Source: Patescibacteria group bacterium
GTDB taxonomy: Bacteria > Patescibacteriota > Minisyncoccia > Portnoybacterales > GWB1-42-6
Reading direction: 5' to 3'
DNA length: 10,965 nt
NCBI GenBank assembly: GCA_018826025.1
Contig: JAHKAK010000022.1
Span: 1-10,965, forward strand
Each line of letters starts with the position of its first letter. Positions within the stretch are counted from its first letter, which is position 1. A program made the position numbers and the translations under genes. Positions 6,138 through 10,965 of this stretch are shown piece after piece. The notes beneath the pieces were generated by a model. The model was not told the origin of the DNA, did no database searches, and was given only the letters and a program-made list of their open reading frames with translations.

Positions 6138-6884
6138 TTACATTTTTAATTTATAAACGTCCCTCACCAGCCACCACCAAACCTGAAACAGCTCTTTAAA
6201 GGTCATCAAATAACCCTTTAAGCTAACCTTGCTATGGGGATCGTTAATCCAGTAGACCGGAACGACTTCAATTTTATATTTTAATTTCCGCGCCAGCGCC
6301 AGTGCCTCAATGTCAAAACCCCAACGGTCAATTTTTGATTTGGAGAAAACAGCCTTGGCCGCTTCGGCCGAGAAAGCCTTAAAGCCGCACTGGGTATCCC
6401 AGATGCCCCACACCGCGAAAACCTGAATTAAAATATTGCCCATATTCCCCAGTAAGCGCTTAAATCCGGACTGCGGCACAGCTTGTTTGGCGCCCTTGGC
6501 GTCTTTGGCGTCTCGGGAACCGATAACTACTTGGCTGCCATTATCAAAATACGATTTCATCTTATCAAAATGATCCAAGGTGGTGGCATTATCCGCATCC
6601 ATAAAAAGACGAATTTGACCCTCCGCCGCCAACATTCCTTGCCGAGTCACCCAGCCCTTGCCGTGATTGGCTTGGTTATCAATCAGCTTTAAATTTTTTA
6701 CATTTCTTTTAAAATCTTCCGCAATTTCAGCGGTTTTATCAGTTGAGCCGTCCGACACCACCAAAATTTCATACTCAAAATTTTGTTTCTGCAAATACTG
6801 ATCAACCGCCAGTAGCGTTTTGCTTATGCGTTTTTCCTCGTTATAGGCTGGAATAATGACGGATAAATAGGGATTGTTTTCCAT
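6138..6884 (-). CDS. Family 2 glycosyltransferase (polyprenyl/dolichyl-phosphate glucosyltransferase-like)
   Basis: The 248-residue GT-A protein probably moves a sugar from a nucleotide sugar to a polyprenyl phosphate at the inner face of the membrane. Motifs in order: LSVIIPAYNEEKRI (7-20), VVSDGSTDKT (42-51), NHGKGWVTRQGM (73-84), the metal-binding DADNAT (96-101), VIGSR (120-124), TQCGFKAF, and RWGFDIEALALARK. This set and order match the ALG5/DPG-synthase branch rather than DPM synthases. The only clearly hydrophobic stretches are short (GNILIQVFAVWGIW and the C-terminal FQVWWWLV), so it may be peripheral or weakly anchored. ATG at 6884 was chosen; a GTG four codons upstream (6896) is the alternative, and neither has a Shine-Dalgarno. 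Residues 125-133 are a DAK-DAK-GAK repeat. The acceptor is not determinable. Confidence 0.87.
   Translation of the reverse strand: MENNPYLSVIIPAYNEEKRISKTLLAVDQYLQKQNFEYEILVVSDGSTDKTAEIAEDFKRNVKNLKLIDNQANHGKGWVTRQGMLAAEGQIRLFMDADNATTLDHFDKMKSYFDNGSQVVIGSRDAKDAKGAKQAVPQSGFKRLLGNMGNILIQVFAVWGIWDTQCGFKAFSAEAAKAVFSKSKIDRWGFDIEALALARKLKYKIEVVPVYWINDPHSKVSLKGYLMTFKELFQVWWWLVRDVYKLKM
6486..6512 (-). repeat. Three 9-bp tandem repeats in the glycosyltransferase gene
   Basis: On the coding strand the units are GACGCCAAA, GACGCCAAG and GGCGCCAAA, giving DAKDAKGAK (residues 125-133) directly after the GSR motif. This is a variable surface loop in the family, so copy-number change would be tolerated. Confidence 0.7.
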
Positions 6885-6897
6885 ATTAGTAATCACG

Positions 6898-7003
6898 AAT
6901 ATACGAATTCCTAACTCACCCTAACCCTCTCTTTATAAAAGAGAGGGAACTCCTCCTCTTTTTTAAAGAGGAGGTCGGGAGGAGTTAAATTGATTCGTAT
7001 ATT
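6898..7003. repeat. 106-bp palindromic element with 11-bp terminal inverted repeats
   Basis: Ends AATATACGAAT (6898-6908) and ATTCGTATATT (6993-7003) are exact inverted repeats. Inside are hairpins CCCTCTCTTT/AAAGAGAGGG (6925-6947, loop ATA) and CCTCCTCTTT/AAAGAGGAGG (6952-6974, loop TTT). An alternative pairing AACTCCTCC (6948-6956) with GGAGGAGTT (6978-6986) excludes the second hairpin. CCCTCTCC-type palindromes of this kind are common in bacterial intergenic DNA (from memory). It would form the leader of the glycosyltransferase mRNA if the 7035 promoter is used. Confidence 0.8.
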
Positions 7004-7034
7004 ATCTTGAATTTGTCTATTAGCGATTACCCCC
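7004..7034 (-). other. Non-repeat part of the 312-bp gap upstream of the glycosyltransferase
   Basis: The gene-free stretch 6885-7196 contains, from low to high coordinate, the 106-bp palindromic element, this short AT-rich segment holding the predicted transcription start (about 7028), the extended -10 promoter, the GTCCCGC hairpin and the terminator of the upstream membrane-protein gene. A minus-strand open frame crosses the region (7258-6911) but follows the repeat and overlaps the upstream gene, so I do not consider it coding. Confidence 0.4.
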
Positions 7035-7043
7035 ATTATATCA
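7035..7043 (-). promoter_or_regulatory. Extended -10 promoter for the glycosyltransferase gene
   Basis: The minus strand reads TGATATAAT: a perfect TATAAT with the TGn extension. The position expected for -35 (7058-7063) reads TCTTTA, a poor match, as is normal for extended -10 promoters. It lies between the preceding terminator and the glycosyltransferase start, about 150 bp upstream of the ATG. Confidence 0.55.
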
Positions 7044-7089
7044 CAACCCTGACCAAATAAAGAGTACTCTCTGTATTTTGTCGTCGCTC

Positions 7090-7121
7090 GGATGATATGT
7101 CCCGCTTCGCGGGACGCATCC
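7090..7121. repeat. GTCCCGC hairpin
   Basis: GTCCCGC (7099-7105) and GCGGGAC (7109-7115) form a perfect stem with a TTC loop, extended by GGATG (7090-7094) and CATCC (7117-7121) across a small bulge. The same 7-bp stem occurs at 5978-5994 with loop CTA, so it is likely a shared repeat module. No T-tract follows on either strand. Confidence 0.7.
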
Positions 7122-7136
7122 TCCTCGTTAGCCAAA

Positions 7137-7177
7137 ATAAAAAAGCCGCCCATAGCAACTTGCGCTAAGGAACGGCT
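7137..7177 (-). terminator. Likely intrinsic terminator of the small membrane-protein gene
   Basis: Reading the minus strand, AGCCG pairs with CGGCT, with inner CC/GG and TAGC/GCTA pairs and loop GCAAGTT, followed at once by TTTTTTATTTT. It starts 20 bp after the stop codon at 7197-7199. The stem is interrupted by mismatches, so strength is uncertain. Confidence 0.6.
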
Positions 7178-7196
7178 ATCTGGTGCTATACGTATC

Positions 7197-7571
7197 TTAT
7201 AGCCTCGACACCACGTCCTGCTTTTTGTGGCAGATACGACGCAATAAGTGTCGCACATAGTACAATATGGCCGCTACCGACACAGCGAGACAAAGTGCCG
7301 ACAGCCACAAAACAATAATATTGCCGTAAACCTTAATCTTCTCTTCCGCCTCTGGCCTCATTATCGCCTGATATTCGTAGCTGCTCAGAATAACAACAAC
7401 ATAGCTAGTGAGCAATATTAACGCAAGAACGACAGGGGTGCCGATGAAAGCCGAAGCCACTTTTCCGGCTTTTGCCAAAATAATGGCCGCTGTCACCGCC
7501 CAAATTACAAAAGCGATGGTATGAAAAGTCGTAATCTGCAAAAAGCCTACCTGAAAAATCACTTGATCCAT
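7197..7571 (-). CDS. Small three-helix membrane protein, function unknown
   Basis: I do not recognise this 124-residue protein. Three hydrophobic segments are evident, at about residues 16-33, 41-62 and 85-106. The loop between the first two is short and basic (KAGKVAS). A charged stretch, RPEAEEKIK (72-80), precedes the third, and the tail is basic (RHLLRRICHKKQ). The positive-inside rule would place the first loop and the C-terminus in the cytoplasm. There is no cleavable signal, no recognised motif and a single cysteine in helix 3. The gene is well supported: ATG at 7571 has AAGGAGG seven bases upstream, a -35/-10 promoter precedes it and a hairpin plus T-run follows. It is monocistronic and sits where infA would normally follow map. 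Confidence 0.82.
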   Translation of the reverse strand: MDQVIFQVGFLQITTFHTIAFVIWAVTAAIILAKAGKVASAFIGTPVVLALILLTSYVVVILSSYEYQAIMRPEAEEKIKVYGNIIVLWLSALCLAVSVAAILYYVRHLLRRICHKKQDVVSRL

Positions 7572-7578
7572 AGCCCTT

Positions 7579-7585
7579 CCTCCTT
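7579..7585 (-). promoter_or_regulatory. Strong Shine-Dalgarno for the small membrane protein
   Basis: AAGGAGG on the minus strand lies seven bases before ATG 7571. It is the only canonical site in front of a gene in this window, which fixes this start firmly. Confidence 0.85.
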
Positions 7586-7624
7586 TTTGCCAAAATGTTA
7601 AAAAAAGAACTTACCAATTAAGCT

Positions 7625-7653
7625 ATAATGCGCCTTGTTTATATCTTTGTCAA
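7625..7653 (-). promoter_or_regulatory. Sigma-70-type promoter for the small membrane protein
   Basis: The minus strand shows a perfect -35 TTGACA (7648-7653) and CATTAT (7625-7630, four of six to consensus) separated by 17 bp. The -35 lies in the last codons of map. The predicted start is near 7618, giving a leader of about 45 bases that contains the AAGGAGG site. Confidence 0.65.
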
Positions 7654-8475
7654 TATCTCACACCCTTTTTCCGTCACCGCGACCGTGTGTTCAAAATGCG
7701 CGGCTAAGGAATCGTCTTCGGTCAAATAGCCGAATTTATCTTTGGATTTTTTAATTTTATGACTGCCGGCCGCCACCATCGGCTCAATTGCCAAGGTCAT
7801 TCCCTCTTTTAAAACCACGTCCTTGAATTGCCGCGTATTGCTAAAATCAAAATTAGGGATTTCCGGGTCTTCGTGGAGCTCATAACCTACGCCATGGCCA
7901 ATCAGTTCTCGGATAACAGCCAAGCCCTGCTTTTTAACAAAATTTTCAATCGCAACGGAAACTTCGGATAATTTCCGGCCCGGTTTTATTTTATCTATTG
8001 CCACCGCGAGCGCGCCTTTGGCCACTTCAATAATTTTTTTTGCTTCCGGACTAGCGTTACCGACCGCCACGGTTATGGCCGCATCGGTATATAAACCTTT
8101 CTGGCCCCGTAAAGCTTCGCCACGGGGCGAGCCGCCACAACTATGAGCCATGGCACATGCGTTACAGTTTTCCGGCGGATATAAAACTCCCAAGTCCAAA
8201 CCGATAATATCTCCTTCTTTTAACCGACGGCTGGAAGGCAAAGCATGAACGATTTCTTCGTTAATTGAAGTGCAAAGCGTCGTGGGATAATCATTAAAAC
8301 CCTTAAAGCCAGGCAGGGCGCCGTGCTGATAAATTAAATTTTCCGCCAATTCATCCAACTCTTTAGTGGTGATGCCCGGCTTTATTTTTTTTGCCAGTTC
8401 GCCTAAAACTTGCGCCAAAATCTTGCCTCCCTGGCGCATAAGTTCTATTTCATCTTTTGTTTTTATCCTAATCAT
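7639..8475 (-). CDS. map: Type I methionine aminopeptidase with an extra internal segment
   Basis: The enzyme removes the initiator methionine from nascent proteins in the cytoplasm. All five metal ligands are visible: D94 (GLDLGV), D131 (YTDAAITV), H194 (LIGHGVG), E231 (AIEPMV) and E262 (FEHTVAV), plus H77 (IVHALPS) and H201. The length of 278 residues exceeds the usual 250 or so. D94 and D131 are 37 residues apart where the family has about 11. The extra 26 or so residues (about 100-128) contain C104, C107 and C113. All flanking motifs are intact, so the protein should still fold. The ATG at 8475 begins the typical MIRIKTKDEIELMRQGG and has no Shine-Dalgarno. It follows adk by 161 bp, the usual secY-adk-map order. 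Confidence 0.94.
   Translation of the reverse strand: MIRIKTKDEIELMRQGGKILAQVLGELAKKIKPGITTKELDELAENLIYQHGALPGFKGFNDYPTTLCTSINEEIVHALPSSRRLKEGDIIGLDLGVLYPPENCNACAMAHSCGGSPRGEALRGQKGLYTDAAITVAVGNASPEAKKIIEVAKGALAVAIDKIKPGRKLSEVSVAIENFVKKQGLAVIRELIGHGVGYELHEDPEIPNFDFSNTRQFKDVVLKEGMTLAIEPMVAAGSHKIKKSKDKFGYLTEDDSLAAHFEHTVAVTEKGCEILTKI
8095..8178. repeat. Putative in-frame palindromic insertion in map
   Basis: About 84 bp (28 codons) interrupts the conserved V-x-Y-x-G-x-Y-T-D region. It contains GCCCCGT (8104-8110) paired with ACGGGGC (8122-8128) around an AAGCTT core, and the palindrome GCCATGGC. The flanks repeat: coding-strand GTTTTATATCCG at the entry and GGTTTATATACCG at the exit, giving LYPP and LYTD. 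This resembles an insertion with a short target duplication. Origin as an element is inferred; the extra length is seen directly. Confidence 0.55.
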
Positions 8476-8534
8476 TTTTACAAAATATTTTTTTGCCGTC
8501 TAACTTTAGCTTAAATTAAAAATTTAAATATCAA

Positions 8535-8623
8535 AATGTAAAATTTAGGTATCTCCGCCTTGCGGAGATTGATTTTAACATTTTACATTGTCATTTTTAA
8601 TTTTGAGATTTACATTTTGCATT
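8535..8623. repeat. Hairpin plus 45-bp dispersed repeat, copy B (adk-map gap)
   Basis: ATCTCCGC (8551-8558) and GCGGAGAT (8562-8569) form a perfect stem with loop CTT. This is nested in arms AATGTAAAAT (8535-8544) and ATTTTACATT (8580-8589). Positions 8579-8623 match the galT leader repeat at 42 of 45 positions, in opposite orientation. This fills most of the 161-bp gap; no T-run follows the hairpin in the gene direction. Confidence 0.8.
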
Positions 8624-8636
8624 TTTAATCCCCCCG

Positions 8637-9305
8637 TTATTCTATCTTCTCCAGTATTTCTTTCTGCACCTTCTCAATCGCCTGCTCGCCGTTAACTTTT
8701 ACCAATAAGCCTTTTTTCTCGTAAAATTCAACCACCGGCCTGACTTCCTGTTCAAACAAACCTAGCCGCTGATTAATGGCTTCGGGCTTATCGTCCTGGC
8801 GCACAAACAATTCCCCGCCGCACTTGTCACAAGAAGTTAAATTTTTATACTCGTCCATGTATGGAATTGAATGGCCGCACTTGGCGCACTGGCGGCGTTT
8901 AGTCAATCGGTTTAGCGCTTCCTCCTGTGAAATATCAACGAGTATGGCTTTAAAGTTTTTATCCCACTCATACCAGCTAAGCGCTTCTTCCAAAAGATGC
9001 ATTTCGATTAATTTACGCGGACTGCCATCAAAAATTATTCCCTCAAAATCATCATCTTTTTGTTTTTTTATTTCTTCCAATCGGTTTATCCAAAGCATAA
9101 AAATCAAAGAGGTTGGCACCAGCGCCCCGGTTTTCATTGTCCGGTCGGTTTTCTGGCCGGTGAAATCCGCGGTTTGAGTTCGCTCCCGCAATAATTCCCC
9201 GCTACCGATATAAAATAAGCCAAAATGCTCCATGAGCAATTTGGCCTGTGTGCCCTTGCCGCATCCCGCGCGGCCTAACAATGTATAAACTAACGGTTGT
9301 TTCAT
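8637..9305 (-). CDS. adk: Adenylate kinase, zinc-LID type
   Basis: Adenylate kinase interconverts ATP plus AMP with two ADP in the cytoplasm. The 222 residues fit the long form. The P-loop reads GRAGCGKGT (11-19), where most family members have GxPGxGKGT. The AMP site shows SGELLRE (35-41) and GALVP (60-64), and DGSPR (93-97) stands for the usual DGFPR. The LID carries four cysteines, CAKC (140-143) and CDKC (159-162), expected to bind zinc structurally. RQDD (169-172) and R180 complete the arginine set. The ATG at 9305 begins MKQPLVYTLLG and lacks a Shine-Dalgarno. It sits between secY and map as in the standard spc operon, 127 bp after secY. Confidence 0.95.
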   Translation of the reverse strand: MKQPLVYTLLGRAGCGKGTQAKLLMEHFGLFYIGSGELLRERTQTADFTGQKTDRTMKTGALVPTSLIFMLWINRLEEIKKQKDDDFEGIIFDGSPRKLIEMHLLEEALSWYEWDKNFKAILVDISQEEALNRLTKRRQCAKCGHSIPYMDEYKNLTSCDKCGGELFVRQDDKPEAINQRLGLFEQEVRPVVEFYEKKGLLVKVNGEQAIEKVQKEILEKIE

Positions 9306-9353
9306 AATATTTGCTACTTATTCTTATAATTATGCCTTTCCATGATTTTACCT

Positions 9354-9436
9354 CTGATTACGCGGATTTATAACAGATTTCGTTGATAGGATAATCCGCA
9401 TTATCCGCGCTTAAAATCCGCGCTATCCGTGGTCAG
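9354..9436. repeat. CGCGGATT palindromic element overlapping the secY stop
   Basis: Ends CTGATTACGCGGAT (9354-9367) and ATCCGTGGTCAG (9425-9436) are imperfect inverted repeats. CGCGGATTT (9361-9369) and AAATCCGCG (9414-9422) pair exactly, and GGATAAT/ATTATCC (9389-9406, loop CCGC) forms an inner hairpin. The secY TGA lies inside the right arm. The wording (CACGGATT, CGCGGATT) resembles a repeat family widespread in uncultured bacteria (from memory). Confidence 0.75.
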
Positions 9437-10707
9437 AAGCCTTCGTAATCCCGCATCACCAGTTGTGATTCAACCTGGCGAATAGTTTCCAGCACTACCG
9501 AAACCACGATCAAAATAGAAGTGCCGCCAACTTGAAAAGCGGTAATGCCGGTCGCCCCTTGCACAATATTTGGCGCGATCGCGATAATACCAAGAAAAAT
9601 CGCGCCCACCAGCAAAACGCGATTTAAAATAAAATTCAAAAAATCAGTAGTGGGTTGCCCGGGCCGGATGCCGGGAATAAAACCGCCCATTTTCTGCAAG
9701 TTGGTGGAAATATTTTTTGGATCAAAGGTAACGGCCGTGTAAAAATAAGTGAATAGCACCACCAACAAAAAGTAAACCACGGAATAAATCACGTCGCCAT
9801 TTTGAAATATATCTCGCAAAAACTTAGCTGATGTCGCGACCCAAGCGGTTTTAGCGTTAGCCAAAAAACTGCCGATCATTCCCGGCAAAAGTAAAAAGGA
9901 TAAAGCAAAAATTATCGGCATAACGCCGGCCGGATTAACATTAAGCGGCAAATAAGTTGAAACGCCGCCATAAACTTTATTGCCGCGCACGCGCTTGGCG
10001 TAGGAAACAGGAATATTGCGCCGGCCTTCGGTGATAATAACCACGCCCACTATCACGGCTAAACCAATAACAATAAAAGCGGCATAAGAGGGAATGTTAG
10101 CCGGGTCCCAATTAAGTAACATTTGACGCAAACTCGTTGGGAAGCTGGCCACAATGCCGGCAAAAATTAAAAGAGAAACACCGTTCCCTATGCCTTTTTC
10201 AGAAATTAGTTCTCCCAGCCACATCATAAAAATTGTCCCAGCCGTTACAACTAAAATGGTAAGCGACATCTGGTATAAACTCAAATCGCCTATAATCTGT
10301 TGACTGCGAAAAAGCATAATCATACTGTAACCCTGTAAAGCGGCTAACGGAACAGTTAACATGCGGCCATACTGGTTGAATTTTTGCCGGCCAGCTTCGC
10401 CCTCTTCTTTATAGATTGCTTCCAGGCGAGGAAAGATCATCGTCAAAAGTTGCAGAATAATCGTGGCGGTGATATATGGTCCCATACCCAGCATGGCAAT
10501 AGATAAATTGCTCATGGCGCCACCGGTAAACATATTAAGCAAACCAAAGAGCTGATTCCCTTCAAAAAAAGATCTCAATCGCTCCGTGTCGATTCCCGGT
10601 ACCGGAATATTGGCCACCAAACGAAAAATAATAAAAACTACCAAGACAAAAAGTATCTTGTTTCTGAGCTCCTTTACTTTAAAAATCTGGATAAATTTCT
10701 GCCACAT
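9433..10707 (-). CDS. secY: Preprotein translocase channel subunit SecY
   Basis: SecY forms the membrane channel for protein export and insertion with SecE and SecG. The product is 424 residues from ATG 10707 (MWQKFIQIFKVKELRNKILF), normal for the family, with ten hydrophobic segments. Visible are RLVANIPVPGID after helix 1, the plug region GGAMSNLSIAMLGMGPYITATIILQ split over the plug and helix 2, GEAGRQKFNQYGR, ISEKGIGNGVSLLIFAGI, the basic cytoplasmic loop RRNIPVSYAKRVRG, LPLNVNPAGVMPIIFA, NLQKMGGFIPGIRPGQPT, and the C-terminal QVESQLVMRDYEGF. A TTG nine codons upstream (10734) is a less likely start; neither has a Shine-Dalgarno. It follows rplO by 89 bp, the conserved spc order. Confidence 0.97.
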   Translation of the reverse strand: MWQKFIQIFKVKELRNKILFVLVVFIIFRLVANIPVPGIDTERLRSFFEGNQLFGLLNMFTGGAMSNLSIAMLGMGPYITATIILQLLTMIFPRLEAIYKEEGEAGRQKFNQYGRMLTVPLAALQGYSMIMLFRSQQIIGDLSLYQMSLTILVVTAGTIFMMWLGELISEKGIGNGVSLLIFAGIVASFPTSLRQMLLNWDPANIPSYAAFIVIGLAVIVGVVIITEGRRNIPVSYAKRVRGNKVYGGVSTYLPLNVNPAGVMPIIFALSFLLLPGMIGSFLANAKTAWVATSAKFLRDIFQNGDVIYSVVYFLLVVLFTYFYTAVTFDPKNISTNLQKMGGFIPGIRPGQPTTDFLNFILNRVLLVGAIFLGIIAIAPNIVQGATGITAFQVGGTSILIVVSVVLETIRQVESQLVMRDYEGF

Positions 10708-10750
10708 ATTTTTTGTAGAAGCCACTTTACGCAAGGCATAAACGCAAGTT

Positions 10751-10770
10751 TACGCTATTGCGCCAGCGTA
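10751..10770. repeat. Small inverted repeat between rplO and secY
   Basis: TACGCT (10751-10756) and AGCGTA (10765-10770) are exact inverted arms. The 89-bp gap also holds a coding-strand direct repeat of CTTGCGT six bases apart (10730-10749) and several other GCG words. No T-run follows on the coding strand, so it is not an obvious terminator. Confidence 0.5.
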
Positions 10771-10796
10771 TTTTTGGCGTTCTTTTAGCGTGTATT

Positions 10797-10965
10797 TCAT
10801 TTGCGTTTTTTTGCTTCTATCGTTCCGCCTGCTTTTATAATAGCATTTTTCGCGCTGGCCGAAAAAGCCATACCCTTAAAATCCAATTTTTTAATTAAAC
10901 CTTGCGATCCTAAAATCTTAACGCTGGCTCGACGATTAGCGCTTTTTGGCACCAGTCCTTTTTGC
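10797..10965 (-). CDS. rplO: 50S ribosomal protein L15, C-terminal part (5' end beyond window)
   Basis: L15 is a large-subunit protein that helps late assembly. About 55 codons are visible, ending in TGA at 10797-10799. They read KGLVPKSANRRASVKILG, then LIKKLDFKGMAFSASAKNAI and KAGGTIEAKKRK. This is the standard L15 ending, with the hydrophobic beta segment, the FSxSA helix and the AGG turn before a basic tail. Position immediately upstream of secY agrees. The N-terminal glycine-rich half lies outside the window. Confidence 0.92.
   Translation of the reverse strand, partial: QKGLVPKSANRRASVKILGSQGLIKKLDFKGMAFSASAKNAIIKAGGTIEAKKRK

Noticed and set aside
6911..7258. Minus-strand open frame of 115 codons between the membrane protein and the glycosyltransferase
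   Set aside because: It starts inside the well-supported membrane-protein gene, crosses its terminator and the next promoter, and its end is simply a translation of the CCCTCTC palindromic element. No Shine-Dalgarno or protein-like pattern.
8551..8569. ATCTCCGC hairpin as the terminator of adk
   Set aside because: The stem is strong, but no T-run follows it on the coding (minus) strand, where the next bases are ACCTAAATTT; it is more likely part of the nested repeat.
8776..9177. Plus-strand open frame opposite adk (133 codons)
   Set aside because: It lies entirely antisense to adk, which has complete family motifs; the frame is a by-product of codon use on the other strand. The same applies to plus-strand frames at 35-412, 2381-2632, 3297-3617 and 5045-5290.
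10708..10734. Longer SecY start at a TTG codon
   Set aside because: The ATG at 10707 gives the usual MWQKFI-type N-terminus; the nine extra residues are unsupported and lack a Shine-Dalgarno.
1..10965. Possible UGA recoding (as in Gracilibacteria)
   Set aside because: TGA serves as the terminal stop of pgk, secY and rplO, and none occurs in frame inside any conserved protein.

Overview
The window reads as a piece of a bacterial chromosome from the Candidate Phyla Radiation (Patescibacteria), probably Parcubacteria-like. This is an inference from compact AT-rich coding DNA, the style of the protein sequences, mostly absent Shine-Dalgarno sites, and intergenic spaces packed with short palindromic and word-like repeats. 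The standard genetic code is in use: TGA ends pgk, secY and rplO, and tryptophan is TGG, so a UGA-recoding lineage (Gracilibacteria/Absconditabacteria) is unlikely. Every supported gene lies on the minus strand, so transcription runs from high to low coordinates.

Layout in transcription order. (1) 10965-7639 is the end of the spc ribosomal-protein operon: the rplO C-terminus, secY, adk and map (protein L15, Sec translocon channel, adenylate kinase, methionine aminopeptidase). The usual infA-rpmJ continuation is absent. (2) 7571-7197 is an unrecognised three-helix membrane protein with its own promoter (TTGACA, 17 bp, CATTAT, sitting in the end of map), a strong Shine-Dalgarno and a likely terminator. 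(3) 6884-6138 is a family 2 glycosyltransferase related to dolichyl/polyprenyl-phosphate glucosyltransferases, with an extended -10 promoter about 150 bp upstream. (4) 5845-4826 is galT; with the glycosyltransferase it suggests sugar-nucleotide and surface-glycan metabolism. (5) 4615-3974 is a DedA-family membrane protein. (6) 3808-1870 holds tpiA and pgk, overlapping and probably co-translated, for lower glycolysis. (7) 1812-1 is recJ, running off the left edge.

The most unusual aspect is the repeat content. Most intergenic gaps hold a structured element: twin bulged hairpins flanked by a 26-bp duplication of the start of tpiA; two elements with GTCATCCTGA arms; a 106-bp element with 11-bp terminal inverted repeats; a 45-bp sequence present twice (42/45 identical, inverted); and a CGCGGATT-type palindrome. 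Some run into genes and supply stop codons (pgk, glycosyltransferase, secY). Three palindromic pieces also appear inside reading frames without breaking them: about 26 residues between two metal-ligand aspartates of methionine aminopeptidase, about 11 residues beside the GSARS motif of RecJ, and a CCCTGAGCTTGTCGAAGGG word in a RecJ loop. This resembles the Rickettsia palindromic elements in principle and is the best candidate for something undescribed here. I found no CRISPR array, tRNA, rRNA, transposase or defence system.
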